From: Mycobacterium sp. 236(2023)
Lineage (GTDB): Bacteria; Actinomycetota; Actinomycetes; Mycobacteriales; Mycobacteriaceae
NCBI RefSeq assembly: GCF_029623955.1
Contig: NZ_JARSBP010000002.1
Span: 806,001-870,000 of the forward strand
Length of the DNA stretch: 64,000 bases
Direction of reading: 5' to 3'
Below are positions 44,299 to 54,548 of this stretch, piece by piece. The position numbers were made by a program, and so were the translations under genes. How positions within the stretch are numbered: position 1 is the first letter of the stretch; each line of letters starts with the position of its first letter. Below the pieces are notes generated by a model. It made no database searches. It saw nothing but the letters and a program-made list of their open reading frames with translations, and was not told where the DNA came from.

Positions 44299-45525
44299 GT
44301 GCATCTGCTCAGAGGTGCGGTGCGGACCTATGCGTGGGGTTCGAGGACCGCAATCGCCGATTTCGTCGGAGCTCCAAGTCCGACACCACATCCCGAGGCT
44401 GAACTGTGGTTCGGCGCGCACCCCGGGGACCCGGCGTGGTTACAGACCGACGACGGGGAGCGGTCGCTGCTCGACGCGCTGCGCGCCGACCCGGAGGGGG
44501 AGTTGGGTTCCGCAGTACGCGGCCGGTTCGGCGACACGTTGCCGTTCCTGGTGAAGGTCCTCGCCGCCGACGAGCCGCTGTCGCTGCAGGCGCACCCGAG
44601 CACGGAGCAGGCCGTCGAGGGTTTCGCCCGCGAAGACCGGATGGGCATCCCGATCACAGCGCCCGACCGCAACTACCGCGACCGCAGTCACAAGCCCGAA
44701 ATCATCGTGGCGCTCAGCCAATTCGAGGCGCTGGCGGGTTTCCGACCCGCCGCACGGACCGTCGCGCTGATGCAGGCGCTCGGTGTGGCCGGCCTCGACC
44801 CGTACATCAACCTGCTCGCCGGACAACGCGACGAGGACGGTCTGCGTGCGCTGTTCACGACGTGGATCACGTGCCCGCAACCCGATCTGGATGAGCTGGT
44901 GCCCGCCGTCATCGACGGTGCGATCGTCTATGTGCGCTCTGGTGAAAAGGAATTCGCCCGCGAGGCCAAGACGGTCCTTGAGCTGGGGGAGGCCTACCCC
45001 GGGGATGCGGGAGTTCTGGCGTCCCTGCTGCTCAACCGCCTCTCGCTGGCGCCCGGGGAGGCCCTCTACCTACCGGCCGGCAACCTGCACGCCTACCTGC
45101 ACGGGGTCGGGGTGGAAGTGATGGCCAACTCCGACAACGTGCTTCGCGGTGGATTGACACCCAAGCACGTCGACGTGCCCGAGCTTCTGCGGGTGCTGGA
45201 CTTCACCCCGGCAGAGGATGTCATCGTGGTACCCGAAGCGATCCGCGACGGCAGCGAAATCGTGTATCCGACACCGGCCCCCGAGTTCGCGGTGTCGGTG
45301 CTCGGAATCGATGGCGAGCAGCTGGGTCACGAGATCGATGCCCCGAACCGGCACGAGGGTCCGCAGATCCTGCTGTGCACGGAGGGCGCTGTCACGGCGC
45401 ACGCGAAATCCAGTGCCGTGGCCCTGGCGCGCGGTGCCGCGGCATGGGTCGCCGCCGACGACGGACCCATCAGACTCGTTGCGCAGGAACCGACGCAGCT
45501 GTTCCGGGTGAGCGTCGGGATCTGA
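44299..45525 (+). CDS. manA: Mannose-6-phosphate isomerase
   Basis: 408 residues from GTG 44299, the length of M. tuberculosis ManA; a TTG at 44290 overlapping the previous stop would add three residues. Type I PMI signatures: RGAVRTYAWGSRTAIADFVG, AELWFGAHPGDP, LPFLVKVLAADEPLSLQAHP (zinc ligands Gln and His), KPEIIVALSQFEALAGFRP and LPAGNLHAYLHGVGVEVMAN with SDNVLRGGLTPKHVD. It converts fructose-6-P to mannose-6-P, so manA, manB and manC in this window cover the full route to GDP-mannose. Confidence 0.95.
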   Translation: MHLLRGAVRTYAWGSRTAIADFVGAPSPTPHPEAELWFGAHPGDPAWLQTDDGERSLLDALRADPEGELGSAVRGRFGDTLPFLVKVLAADEPLSLQAHPSTEQAVEGFAREDRMGIPITAPDRNYRDRSHKPEIIVALSQFEALAGFRPAARTVALMQALGVAGLDPYINLLAGQRDEDGLRALFTTWITCPQPDLDELVPAVIDGAIVYVRSGEKEFAREAKTVLELGEAYPGDAGVLASLLLNRLSLAPGEALYLPAGNLHAYLHGVGVEVMANSDNVLRGGLTPKHVDVPELLRVLDFTPAEDVIVVPEAIRDGSEIVYPTPAPEFAVSVLGIDGEQLGHEIDAPNRHEGPQILLCTEGAVTAHAKSSAVALARGAAAWVAADDGPIRLVAQEPTQLFRVSVGI

Positions 45526-46825
45526 CCCACAGCGTCATGTTGTGGCGTACCGTGCGGCCGACGAGCCGGGCGGACGGCACCATCCACAGGCTGTCGAGCA
45601 GGCTGAAGCGCCGCAGGAACCATTCCGCGAGAACGGGATCCGTTTCGGCGGCGCCGAGGAACTGGTCGAACAGCGCGCCGACGGGCCCATACCACCGCGG
45701 TGCCTTGCCGGTGGCGCCGTGCATCGTCAGGTCGCCGATCGCATTCATCGTCCACACCGGGTAGGTGGTCTTCGCCGTCGCTTTGAGAAACGTCGCTTCC
45801 GGATCCGGCGTCAGCAGTGCCTTGCGCAGATGGCCGGCCTGCAGCGACGTCATCGTCATCCCTTGCCCGAACGTCGGATTGAAGCTCACCACCGCATCGC
45901 CGAACGGCAGGATACCTCGGGGGTACTCTGCGATCTTGTCGAAGCGGCGCCACCTGCTCGTCGGATACTTGTGCAGCGCAATGTCTCCCAGCGGCTCACT
46001 GCGGCGAACCGCGACGGCGAGATGGACGGGCAGGATCTCGTCCGCCAGTGCGCACATCTCGGCGAAATCTTTGGGCGGCTTCACCTTTGCGACGCCAAAG
46101 GTTGTCAACCCCCACGTGCCGTCCTCATAGTGGAGCATGCCGAGACCCAGCGGCTGGTCCCGGGACGCCCCGGCGACAACGACCTTCTCGGCGACCAGTC
46201 CCTCGGGGATCCGCAACTGCTGGGTGGCGTAGCTGATGCCGACGTCGACCGTATTTTCCTCAGGACGGCGAAAATCCCACTGCTCCAACCACACAGGAAG
46301 TCTGGTACCACGCCCGGTCGCGTCGATGACGAGGTCGGCGTCGACCGTCGCACCGTCCGCTGTCCGCACGCCGGTCACCGTGCGTCCGTCGAAAATCGGC
46401 TCGTCAACGTCTCCGTGGACCAGCGTGACGTTGGGAAGCGCGCTGACGCGTCGGCGAATCTGCCATTCCAAATGCACCCGACTGGGTACGTAGGCCGTGA
46501 ACTCATCCTGCAGTCGGTGGTGCGTCCCGAGGACGTGGCCCGCGGCGCCGAAATGTATGCAATCGGGCCGGTTCTCCAACACGGGGACACCGGCGGCCAC
46601 CATGTCGTCGAGCAGTCCAGGAAACAGCTTCTCGAATTCCATGGCCCCGCGCGCCATCAGCAGATGGACGTGCCTGCTCTGTGGAACCGCGGCGCGATGC
46701 CCCGGAGTCTCGGGTAACAGATCGCGGTCGTACACCGTCACCCGATGATGGAAGTTCGCCAGTACCCGGGCCGCGCACAGCCCGCCAAGACTCGCGCCGA
46801 TCACGATCGCGTGCTTTTCCCGCAT
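45470..46825 (-). CDS. FAD-dependent monooxygenase-like protein, Rv3254-like
   Basis: 451 residues from ATG 46825. FAD-binding GXGXXG variant AIVIGASLGGLCAARVLANF at the N-terminus, second FAD motif VDADLVIDATGRGTRLPVWL, and third GILPFGDAVVSFNPTFGQGM of the squalene-epoxidase / PHBH-like group. No membrane anchor is seen. The substrate is unknown; Rv3254 occupies the same place after manA. Its 3' end overlaps the convergent manA by 56 nt, so either the stop-proximal residues are dispensable or antisense overlap is tolerated. TAGCGT lies 8 nt before the ATG, slightly off leaderless spacing. Confidence 0.82.
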   Translation of the reverse strand: MREKHAIVIGASLGGLCAARVLANFHHRVTVYDRDLLPETPGHRAAVPQSRHVHLLMARGAMEFEKLFPGLLDDMVAAGVPVLENRPDCIHFGAAGHVLGTHHRLQDEFTAYVPSRVHLEWQIRRRVSALPNVTLVHGDVDEPIFDGRTVTGVRTADGATVDADLVIDATGRGTRLPVWLEQWDFRRPEENTVDVGISYATQQLRIPEGLVAEKVVVAGASRDQPLGLGMLHYEDGTWGLTTFGVAKVKPPKDFAEMCALADEILPVHLAVAVRRSEPLGDIALHKYPTSRWRRFDKIAEYPRGILPFGDAVVSFNPTFGQGMTMTSLQAGHLRKALLTPDPEATFLKATAKTTYPVWTMNAIGDLTMHGATGKAPRWYGPVGALFDQFLGAAETDPVLAEWFLRRFSLLDSLWMVPSARLVGRTVRHNMTLWVRSRRSPGTAASVPAQRV

Positions 46826-46882
46826 CGAGACCCACGCTAGTGGGTACATTCCGCTCAAAGAATGACGAAAAGAGGACGCTTG

Positions 46883-48364
46883 ATGGCTCAGGAGCCGGGT
46901 GCGCAGACAGCAGGCAAGCTTCGGCTGAAGTCGGTCGAACAGTCGATCGCCGACACCGACGAGCCGGACACCAAGCTCCGCAGGGACCTGAACTGGTGGG
47001 ACCTGACCGTTTTCGGCGTCTCGGTAGTCATCGGTGCGGGCATCTTCACCATCACCGCGTCCACCGCTGCCAACCTCACCGGTCCGGCGATCTCGGTGTC
47101 GTTCATCATCGCCGCGATCGCCTGCGGGCTCGCCGCGCTGTGCTACGCGGAGTTCGCGTCGACGGTTCCGGTTGCCGGCAGCGCATACACGTTCTCGTAC
47201 GCCACGTTTGGCGAATTCGTCGCGTGGATCATCGGCTGGGATCTGATCCTCGAGTTCGCCGTCGCAGCCGCCGTCGTCGCCAAAGGCTGGTCCAGCTACC
47301 TCGGCACAGTTTTCGGGTTTGCCGGCGGCACCGCCGAAGTGGCTGGATTTCAACTGGATTGGGGCGCGCTGATCATCATCGCGTTTGTCACGATGATCCT
47401 GGCGATGGGCACCAAGCTGTCGGCGGGTGTCAGCCTCGCCATCACCGCGCTCAAGGTTGCCGTCGTGCTGCTGGTGGTCGTCGTCGGGGCGTTCTACATC
47501 AAGGCCTCGAACTTCTCGCCGTTCGTTCCGTCACCGGAACCGGGTGAGGGAGGGACAGGAACCGAACAGTCGCTGTTCTCTCTGATCACCGGCGCCGAGG
47601 GCAGCAGCTACGGCTGGTACGGGGTGCTGGCCGGCGCATCGATCGTGTTCTTCGCGTTCATCGGATTCGACATCGTCGCGACGACAGCCGAAGAGACGAA
47701 AGACCCCCAGCGCAACGTGCCCCGCGGCATCCTCGCATCGCTGGGCATCGTGACCGTCCTCTACGTCGCGGTCGCCGTGGTGCTGACCGGAATGGTCAGC
47801 TACAAGGAACTGCGCGAAGCCGAAACCGCGAACCTGGCGACGGCCTTCTCCCTCAACGGTGTGGACTGGGCGGCGAAGGTCATCTCCATCGGTGCGCTTG
47901 CGGGCCTGACGACGGTCGTCATCGTGCTGGTGCTGGGACAGACGCGGGTGCTGTTCGCGATGTCGCGCGACGGCCTGCTGCCGCGTCAGCTCGCCAAGAC
48001 CAACGACCACGGCACGCCGGTGCGCATCACGCTGATCGTCGGATTCGTCGTCGCGGTCACTGCGACGGTGTTCCCGATCGACAAGCTCGAAGAGATGGTC
48101 AACATCGGCACGCTGTTCGCGTTCGTGCTCGTGTCGGCCGGCGTCATCGTGCTGCGCCGCACCCGGCCCGACTTGAAGCGCGGCTTCCGGACGCCGTGGG
48201 TTCCGGTGCTGCCGATCCTGTCGATCATCGCGTGCGTGTGGCTGATGCTGAACCTGACCGGGTTGACGTGGATCCGATTCACCATCTGGATGGCCATCGG
48301 TGTGGTCGTGTACTTCCTCTACGGCCGTAGGCATTCCCTCGTGGGCAAGCGCTCCCAGGTCTAG
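46883..48364 (+). CDS. APC-family amino-acid permease, Rv3253c-like
   Basis: 493 residues with about 12 membrane segments. The first helix carries the substrate-site motif VFGVSVVIGAGIFTITASTA after RRDLNWWDLT; later SFIIAAIACGLAALCYAEFA and the helix-6 IGFDIVATTAEETKDPQRNV are classic cationic amino-acid transporter signatures. ATG 46883 is preferred to 46862 because AAAAGAGGA lies 6 nt upstream. A likely -10, TACATT at 46846-46851, is in the divergent region with the FAD gene. Substrate probably a basic amino acid. Confidence 0.9.
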   Translation: MAQEPGAQTAGKLRLKSVEQSIADTDEPDTKLRRDLNWWDLTVFGVSVVIGAGIFTITASTAANLTGPAISVSFIIAAIACGLAALCYAEFASTVPVAGSAYTFSYATFGEFVAWIIGWDLILEFAVAAAVVAKGWSSYLGTVFGFAGGTAEVAGFQLDWGALIIIAFVTMILAMGTKLSAGVSLAITALKVAVVLLVVVVGAFYIKASNFSPFVPSPEPGEGGTGTEQSLFSLITGAEGSSYGWYGVLAGASIVFFAFIGFDIVATTAEETKDPQRNVPRGILASLGIVTVLYVAVAVVLTGMVSYKELREAETANLATAFSLNGVDWAAKVISIGALAGLTTVVIVLVLGQTRVLFAMSRDGLLPRQLAKTNDHGTPVRITLIVGFVVAVTATVFPIDKLEEMVNIGTLFAFVLVSAGVIVLRRTRPDLKRGFRTPWVPVLPILSIIACVWLMLNLTGLTWIRFTIWMAIGVVVYFLYGRRHSLVGKRSQV

Positions 48365-48745
48365 TCACTCCCGTTCTCGAGGGGCAGGCCTGCACCGCGA
48401 GCGCGCGTGTTTGCACGCCGCCGCGCCGTAATTCTTGGCATCCTGCGCGCTCTCGCTGACTCCGAGCGTGCGTGTTTGTGCCCATCTCACCGGCGACTTC
48501 GCTATCCAAGCGCTGCCGACTTCGACTGTCCCGGGCGCTACCAGCGCTCTCGCTGACCCCGAGCGCGCGAAATTGCACACAACACACCGCACGGCACCGT
48601 GCAAACACGCGCCTTCGCGGTGCGAAGCTGCAAAGCTCGGACCAGTGCTTTTTACAAAACGCCACTTGCTGTCTAGACGAGTGACAAAATGCTCGCTATA
48701 GTCAACTGCAATGGGTGACCGCACTCACAGCAAGGAGGCATCGAG
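48365..48745. repeat. Intergenic region with four copies of a 21-bp element plus alkB promoter
   Basis: Between the permease and alkB. Related 21-nt units with the core GCGAGCGCGCGTGTTTGCAC lie at 48396-48416, 48461-48481 and 48558-48578 (forward) and 48599-48619 (reverse); a fifth lies at 50403-50423 (reverse). In addition, 48447-48468 repeats at 48544-48565 with one mismatch. No gene is called here; open frames through the block are antisense translations of the repeats. Confidence 0.75.
48671..48702 (+). promoter_or_regulatory. alkB promoter with palindromic GTCTAGAC candidate operator
   Basis: -10 TATAGT at 48697-48702, 44 nt before the alkB start. TAGACG at 48674-48679 fits a -35 with 17-nt spacing and is covered by the perfect 8-bp palindrome GTCTAGAC (48671-48678), a sensible site for the TetR-type repressor coded downstream. 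Operator identity is inferred. Confidence 0.45.
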
Positions 48746-49993
48746 GTGACCACGCAAGAAATGTCCGGGGCCCCACACGTCGAGCAGTGGCGCGACAGGA
48801 AGCGCTACCTGTGGCTGATGGGCCTCATCGCCCCCACGGCGCTGTTCGTCATGCTGCCGCTGGTGTGGGCGTTCAATCAGTTCAGTTGGCACGCCGTCGC
48901 GCAGGTGCCGTTCTGGATCGGCCCGATCCTGCTCTACATCCTGCTGCCCGCCCTGGACCGGTTCTTCGGCCCCGACGGCCAGAATCCGCCCGACGAGGTG
49001 ATGGAGCGCCTCGAGAACGACAAGTACTACCGCTACTGCACCTACCTCTACATCCCGTTCCAGTACGCGAGCGTCATCTTCGGCGCCTACCTGTTCACGG
49101 CGTCGGATCTCAGCTGGCTCGGGTTCGATGGCGGCCTGGCCTGGCCGGCCAAGATCGGGCTGGCGCTGTCAGTCGGTCTGCTCGGTGGCGTGGGAATCAA
49201 CACCGCGCACGAAATGGGCCACAAGAAAGAATCATTGGAGCGTTGGCTCGCGAAAATCACGCTCGCGCAGACCGTTTACGGCCACTTCTACATCGAGCAC
49301 AACCGCGGCCACCACGTCCGCGTTGCCACGCCGGAAGATCCGGCGTCGGCGCGCTTCGGTGAGACGTTTTGGGAATTCCTGCCGCGCAGCGTGTTCGGAA
49401 GCCTGAAGTCCTCGTGGGAGCTGGAAGCCAAGCGGCTGGAACGTGCGGGAAAGAGCACGTGGCACTGGTCCAACGACGTGCTCAACGCGTGGGCGATGTC
49501 GATGGTGCTCTACGGCGCGCTGCTCGCGGTCTTCGGCCTGCAGTTGATCCCGTACATCCTGATCTCGGCGATCTTCGGCTTCACGCTGCTGGAAACCGTG
49601 AATTACCTTGAGCATTACGGACTCTTGAGGCAGAAGCTCGACAACGGTCGCTACGAGCGATGCGCGCCGGTGCACAGCTGGAACTCCGATCACATCGTCA
49701 CGAACCTGTTCCTGTACCACCTGCAGCGCCACAGCGATCACCACGCCAACCCGACCCGTCGCTACCAAACGCTGCGCAGCATGGACGGCGCGCCGAACCT
49801 GCCCAGCGGGTACGCGTCGATGATCGGCCTGACGTACTTCCCGCCGGTGTGGCGCAAGGTGATGGACCACCGAGTGCTCGACCACTATGACGGCGACATC
49901 AGCCGGGTCAACGTCCATCCGCGGATGCGCGACAAGGTCACGGCGCGGTACGCCGACGAGCGCTCGCGCGAGGCGAAGAGGGCCGGTGCATGA
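48746..49993 (+). CDS. alkB: Alkane 1-monooxygenase
   Basis: 415 residues, integral-membrane di-iron hydroxylase of medium-to-long n-alkanes. Histidine boxes: HEMGH (155-159), EHNRGHH (184-190) and LQRHSDHH (327-333), plus the alkane-specific NYLEHYGL around 286-293. About six membrane segments before and between them. GTG start with AAGGAGG seven nucleotides upstream. The next two genes code its electron carriers and overlap head to tail (ATGA), then a TetR regulator follows, giving the same operon as Rv3252c-Rv3249c. Confidence 0.96.
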   Translation: MTTQEMSGAPHVEQWRDRKRYLWLMGLIAPTALFVMLPLVWAFNQFSWHAVAQVPFWIGPILLYILLPALDRFFGPDGQNPPDEVMERLENDKYYRYCTYLYIPFQYASVIFGAYLFTASDLSWLGFDGGLAWPAKIGLALSVGLLGGVGINTAHEMGHKKESLERWLAKITLAQTVYGHFYIEHNRGHHVRVATPEDPASARFGETFWEFLPRSVFGSLKSSWELEAKRLERAGKSTWHWSNDVLNAWAMSMVLYGALLAVFGLQLIPYILISAIFGFTLLETVNYLEHYGLLRQKLDNGRYERCAPVHSWNSDHIVTNLFLYHLQRHSDHHANPTRRYQTLRSMDGAPNLPSGYASMIGLTYFPPVWRKVMDHRVLDHYDGDISRVNVHPRMRDKVTARYADERSREAKRAGA

Positions 49994-50163
49994 CCGTCTA
50001 TCGCTGCCCCGGCTGCGATTACGTCTACGACGAGACCAAAGGTGAACCGCGCGAAGGCTTTCCGGCCGGCACAGCATGGGCCGACGTGCCCGACGACTGG
50101 TGCTGCCCCGACTGCGCGGTGCGCGAGAAGCTCGACTTCGAAGAAATGGGAGTGAAGAAATGA
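49990..50163 (+). CDS. rubA: Rubredoxin (RubA)
   Basis: 57 residues: [20 protein letters not shown] with the first C-P-x-C pair and [17 protein letters not shown] with the second. The four cysteines of the two knuckles bind one iron; electrons pass to AlkB. An extra Cys precedes the second knuckle (WCCPDC). Begins inside the alkB stop and ends inside the next start, both ATGA overlaps. Confidence 0.95.
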   Translation: MTVYRCPGCDYVYDETKGEPREGFPAGTAWADVPDDWCCPDCAVREKLDFEEMGVKK

Positions 50164-50345
50164 CCGACGACTACAAGCTGTTCGTCTGCGTGCAGTGCGG
50201 ATTCGAATACGACGAAGCCAAGGGCTGGCCCGAGGACGGCATCGCCCCGGGCACCCGGTGGGATGACATCCCCGAGGACTGGAGCTGCCCGGACTGTGGC
50301 GCTGCCAAGACCGACTTCGAGATGGTCGAGGTGGCGCGGCCGTGA
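50160..50345 (+). CDS. rubB: Rubredoxin (RubB)
   Basis: 61 residues: [20 protein letters not shown] and [17 protein letters not shown] hold the CxxC pairs, with the usual [11 protein letters not shown] before the second. It resembles the AlkG2-type rubredoxins that can support alkane hydroxylation, while RubA is of the other type often paired with it. Coupled to rubA by ATGA; its stop overlaps an upstream possible GTG of the TetR gene. Confidence 0.95.
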   Translation: MTDDYKLFVCVQCGFEYDEAKGWPEDGIAPGTRWDDIPEDWSCPDCGAAKTDFEMVEVARP

Positions 50346-50402
50346 CCGCACTGTCGATCCCGACGAGCGAGCGCGAAGGCACGGGACACGCCGAGCAGCA
50401 GC

Positions 50403-50423
50403 GTGCAGACACGCGCGCTCGCG
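50403..50423 (-). repeat. Fifth copy of the 21-bp element, before the TetR gene
   Basis: Reverse orientation relative to 48396-48416 with one mismatch in 21; it ends 26 nt before the -10 of the TetR gene. Confidence 0.7.
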
Positions 50424-50448
50424 GTGCAAGTCCGCCGCGGGCAACCGT

Positions 50449-50454
50449 TATTGT
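50449..50454 (+). promoter_or_regulatory. -10 hexamer TATTGT of the TetR gene, leaderless arrangement
   Basis: Seven nucleotides before GTG 50462. Confidence 0.6.
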
Positions 50455-50461
50455 CGCGCGT

Positions 50462-51079
50462 GTGAGCGGCCCCAACGACAAGCGCATCACCTACGCCGAG
50501 GCGTCGCGCGTGCTGCTGCGCGACTCGATCCTCGACGGCATGCGCGAGATGCTGCTGATCCGCGACTGGTCGCAGATCACGCTGTCGGATGTCGCCAAGG
50601 CCGCCGGCATCAGCCGCCAGACCATCTACAACGAATTCGGGTCACGGCAGGGCCTGGCGCAGGGGTATGCGATGCGCCTGGCCGACCGCCTCGTCGACCA
50701 GATCCACACGTCGATCAACAGCAACGTCGGTGACGTCTACGCCGCGTTCCTGCAGGGCTTCCGGGACTTCTTCCACGAATCCGCGGCCGACCCGCTCGTG
50801 ATCTCGCTGCTGACCGGCACGTCCAAGCCCGACCTGCTTCAGCTGATCACCACCGACAGCGCGCCCATCATCAACCACTGCTCGGCGCGGCTCACCGAGA
50901 CGTTCATGAGCAGCTGGGTGCGCTGCAGCGAAGAGGATGCCGGCGTGCTGGCCAGGGCCATCGTGCGGCTCGCGATGAGCTACATCTCGATGCCGCCGGA
51001 AGCTGACCACGATGTGGCCCGCGACCTGGCCCGCTTGATGACGCCGTTCGCCGAGCGCTACGGAGTCATCGAAAGCTGA
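50462..51079 (+). CDS. TetR-family regulator of the alkane operon, Rv3249c-like
   Basis: 205 residues from GTG 50462. A GTG at 50342 inside the rubB stop would add 40 residues of low complexity that include the repeat, so I prefer the internal start with its own -10. TetR DNA-binding domain: RDSILDGMREMLLIRDWSQI then LSDVAKAAGISRQTIYNEFG. The C-terminal ligand domain is helical. By position it corresponds to the alkane-responsive repressor of the alkB-rubA-rubB operon; a fatty acid or alkane derivative as ligand is inferred. Its 3' end overlaps the convergent MFS gene by 22 nt. Confidence 0.88.
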   Translation: MSGPNDKRITYAEASRVLLRDSILDGMREMLLIRDWSQITLSDVAKAAGISRQTIYNEFGSRQGLAQGYAMRLADRLVDQIHTSINSNVGDVYAAFLQGFRDFFHESAADPLVISLLTGTSKPDLLQLITTDSAPIINHCSARLTETFMSSWVRCSEEDAGVLARAIVRLAMSYISMPPEADHDVARDLARLMTPFAERYGVIES

Positions 51080-52308
51080 GGTTCGACGGGATCGTCGGGT
51101 TGCGTGCGGACGATCAGACGCCGCCAGCGAAGAAACGCGGCGACCGCCACCACCGCGACGACCCCGCTGAGCAGATGCGAAGCCTGATAGCCGTACGCCT
51201 CGACCACGGCGCCGGCGATCACGTTGCTCAGCGACGCGCCCACACCCTGGATCGTCATCAACGCAGCGACTCCCGCGTTGAAGCGCCCGGACCCCGCCAG
51301 CAGCAGCTCGGCGGCAATAGGCGTGGTAATTCCGATCAACCCCGCGCCGACCCCGTCGAGGATCTGGACAGGGAAGATGGCCCAGAACTGTGACTCGGTG
51401 CCGGCGATCAGTCCGCGAACCGGTAGCGCACACAGCCCGGTCACGACGACGGCCGTCAACCCGAATCGCCGGATGAGAATCGGCGCCACCAAGGCCACGA
51501 CGATCATCGACACCTGCGCGACGCCGGTGATGATGGCCGTCGTCCGAAAGGGCGTGCCCAGCTCGATGGCGAAGTCCTGCGCGACGAGCCTGCTGATAGG
51601 TGCGTTGCCGAAATGGAACATCAACAGCACGATGCCGAAAAGCATCAGCCCCGGAGTCGTGGACAGCACCGTCCGCAGACCCGTCGGTCGAGTGTCGGGC
51701 GAGGCCTCGGCCAGACCGCGAGCGGCAGCGTGATCGATGCGGGCGGGATCGATGGCTGCAGCCGCCGCGACGGCGCCTACCGCGGTCAGCAACATGAGCC
51801 CGATGATCGCGTGCTCGCCGTACATCGAGACGAGCACGAAGATGGCGATCAGCGAGACGACATTGCCCGCGTGGTTCCAGACTTCGTTCCGTGACACCTG
51901 GATCCCGAAGAGGCGCTCGCCCACGACGCCGAGGGTGAGACCCATGAGAGCCGGACCGATCACCGCGCCGACGACGGCGGTGCCGACCTGGCCTACCCAC
52001 ACGACAACCGGGTTGGGTGCGATCAGCGTGGCGAGCGCAACGGCCGTCACGACGATCACCGGAACCGCGACCAGCGCCCGCTTGGAACGAGATCGGTCGA
52101 CCAGCGCTCCGAACAGTGGCGTGGCCACCAGGCCGATGAGACCTCCCACAGTGGCGATGGCGCCCAACGCGACCGGCGACCATCCCCGTGTGGCGAGGAA
52201 CGCGTCGAGAAAAGGGCCGAGGCCGTCGCGGGCGTCGGCCAGGAAGAAGTTCAGCAGTGCCAAGCTGAGCAAGGACCGCCGACCCACGGAGGCGGCGCGT
52301 TCGTCCAT
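51058..52308 (-). CDS. Major facilitator superfamily transporter
   Basis: 416 residues from ATG 52308, with GGAGGTGGGCTG as ribosome site; longer starts lack one. Twelve hydrophobic segments in two halves joined by a charged loop (IDPARIDHAAARGLAEASPD). The loop 2-3 motif GALVDRSRSKRALVAVP fits the MFS G-x-L-x-D-R-x-G-R/K pattern. Resembles drug or small-molecule exporters; substrate unknown. Convergent with the alkane regulator. Confidence 0.85.
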   Translation of the reverse strand: MDERAASVGRRSLLSLALLNFFLADARDGLGPFLDAFLATRGWSPVALGAIATVGGLIGLVATPLFGALVDRSRSKRALVAVPVIVVTAVALATLIAPNPVVVWVGQVGTAVVGAVIGPALMGLTLGVVGERLFGIQVSRNEVWNHAGNVVSLIAIFVLVSMYGEHAIIGLMLLTAVGAVAAAAAIDPARIDHAAARGLAEASPDTRPTGLRTVLSTTPGLMLFGIVLLMFHFGNAPISRLVAQDFAIELGTPFRTTAIITGVAQVSMIVVALVAPILIRRFGLTAVVVTGLCALPVRGLIAGTESQFWAIFPVQILDGVGAGLIGITTPIAAELLLAGSGRFNAGVAALMTIQGVGASLSNVIAGAVVEAYGYQASHLLSGVVAVVAVAAFLRWRRLIVRTQPDDPVEPQLSMTP

Positions 52309-52447
52309 CAGCCCACCTCCGATCGGCTCGGGTGCCATACCCGGCGCGCTGGTTTCCGCAAACCGGGACGCGCCTGCTGAAGCGCTGTGAATCTTCAGCA
52401 ACCTGCGGTGACGGGACGGCGACATGAAAAGGCGATCCCCGAGGCGC

Positions 52448-52603
52448 TACGGTGTAGAGGACGCCCCTGGCCGGCAGAGCGCACAGCGCCTGTCCCGCGA
52501 GCCCGCAGGCTGGTAGGCGTCTGCTCGGATGTTGTCGCTGCACATCCGTTCACACGCAACTGACGAACCACAAAGCTGGTTGAGAACAAAAGGGGCTCTA
52601 TTT
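52448..52603 (+). promoter_or_regulatory. sahH promoter and ~140-nt structured leader
   Basis: TACGGT (52448-52453) is a good -10, giving a leader of about 143 nt. Possible stems: GACGCC (52460-52465) with GGCGTC (52516-52521) enclosing GCCTG (52488-52492) with CAGGC (52506-52510); then a clean hairpin GGATGT (52527-52532) / ACATCC (52542-52547). AAGGGG lies 8 nt before the ATG. No known riboswitch consensus was matched. Confidence 0.4.
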
Positions 52604-54064
<1,461 letters not shown>

Positions 54065-54065
54065 C

Positions 54066-54548
54066 GTGGTAAAACGCTCAACAGCAGTACTTTTCGGACT
54101 CGTGCTGGCCCTGACCGCGTGTCAGGGCCAGCCGGCGTCCGACGAGGTCGACGGGGCAGAGCCCAACGTCACAGGGCCGGCGCTGCAGATCAGCCACGAC
54201 ACCGCCGAACTCGCAAAAACGTTCCCCGCGTTGGGAACTCCGGTGTCGGCGTCGTGGATCGCCTGGGACAACTCCGACGACCAGACGACCAAGTTGAGCC
54301 TGCAGTGGATCGACGCGGTCGTCGAGGTGACGCCCGAGACAATGACCGGACTCGTCGACAAGTACAGCGCCGAGGACCTCGGCCATCGCCCCGCCGTGCA
54401 GAAGGTCCTCGAACCCGACCTGCCACCCGGACCGTTTCTGACCGGCGTCGAGCTCAACATCTTTTTCGGCGGCCCGCGCCGCAGCACAAGGGCTTTCCTG
54501 GATCCGCCGGTCAACACCGTCGTCCTGCAGTCCAGCGTCGCCGGCTGA
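54066..54548 (+). CDS. Putative lipoprotein (first of twin pair)
   Basis: 160 residues. Signal sequence with lipobox LALTACQG (Cys ~19), so the mature protein should be lipid-anchored on the outer face of the membrane. The body (FPALGTPVSASWIAWDNSDD; PPGPFLTGVELNIFFGGPRR) shares a pattern with the next gene: TERFPAIG-P-SW-WD ... W/YWIDAVV ... GPFLTG-EL. Family not recognised. It begins one base after the sahH stop, so it is probably co-transcribed with sahH and unlikely to be general housekeeping. Confidence 0.75.
   Translation: MVKRSTAVLFGLVLALTACQGQPASDEVDGAEPNVTGPALQISHDTAELAKTFPALGTPVSASWIAWDNSDDQTTKLSLQWIDAVVEVTPETMTGLVDKYSAEDLGHRPAVQKVLEPDLPPGPFLTGVELNIFFGGPRRSTRAFLDPPVNTVVLQSSVAG

Noticed and set aside
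50342..50461. N-terminal 40-residue extension of the TetR regulator
   Set aside because: It translates the 21-bp repeat region, has no TetR similarity, and a good -10 precedes the internal GTG.
52430..52603. SAM-IV or SAH riboswitch before sahH
   Set aside because: I compared the leader with the core sequences I remember for these classes; CCGAGGCGCTAC is faintly like the SAH class, but the matching 3' element is absent.
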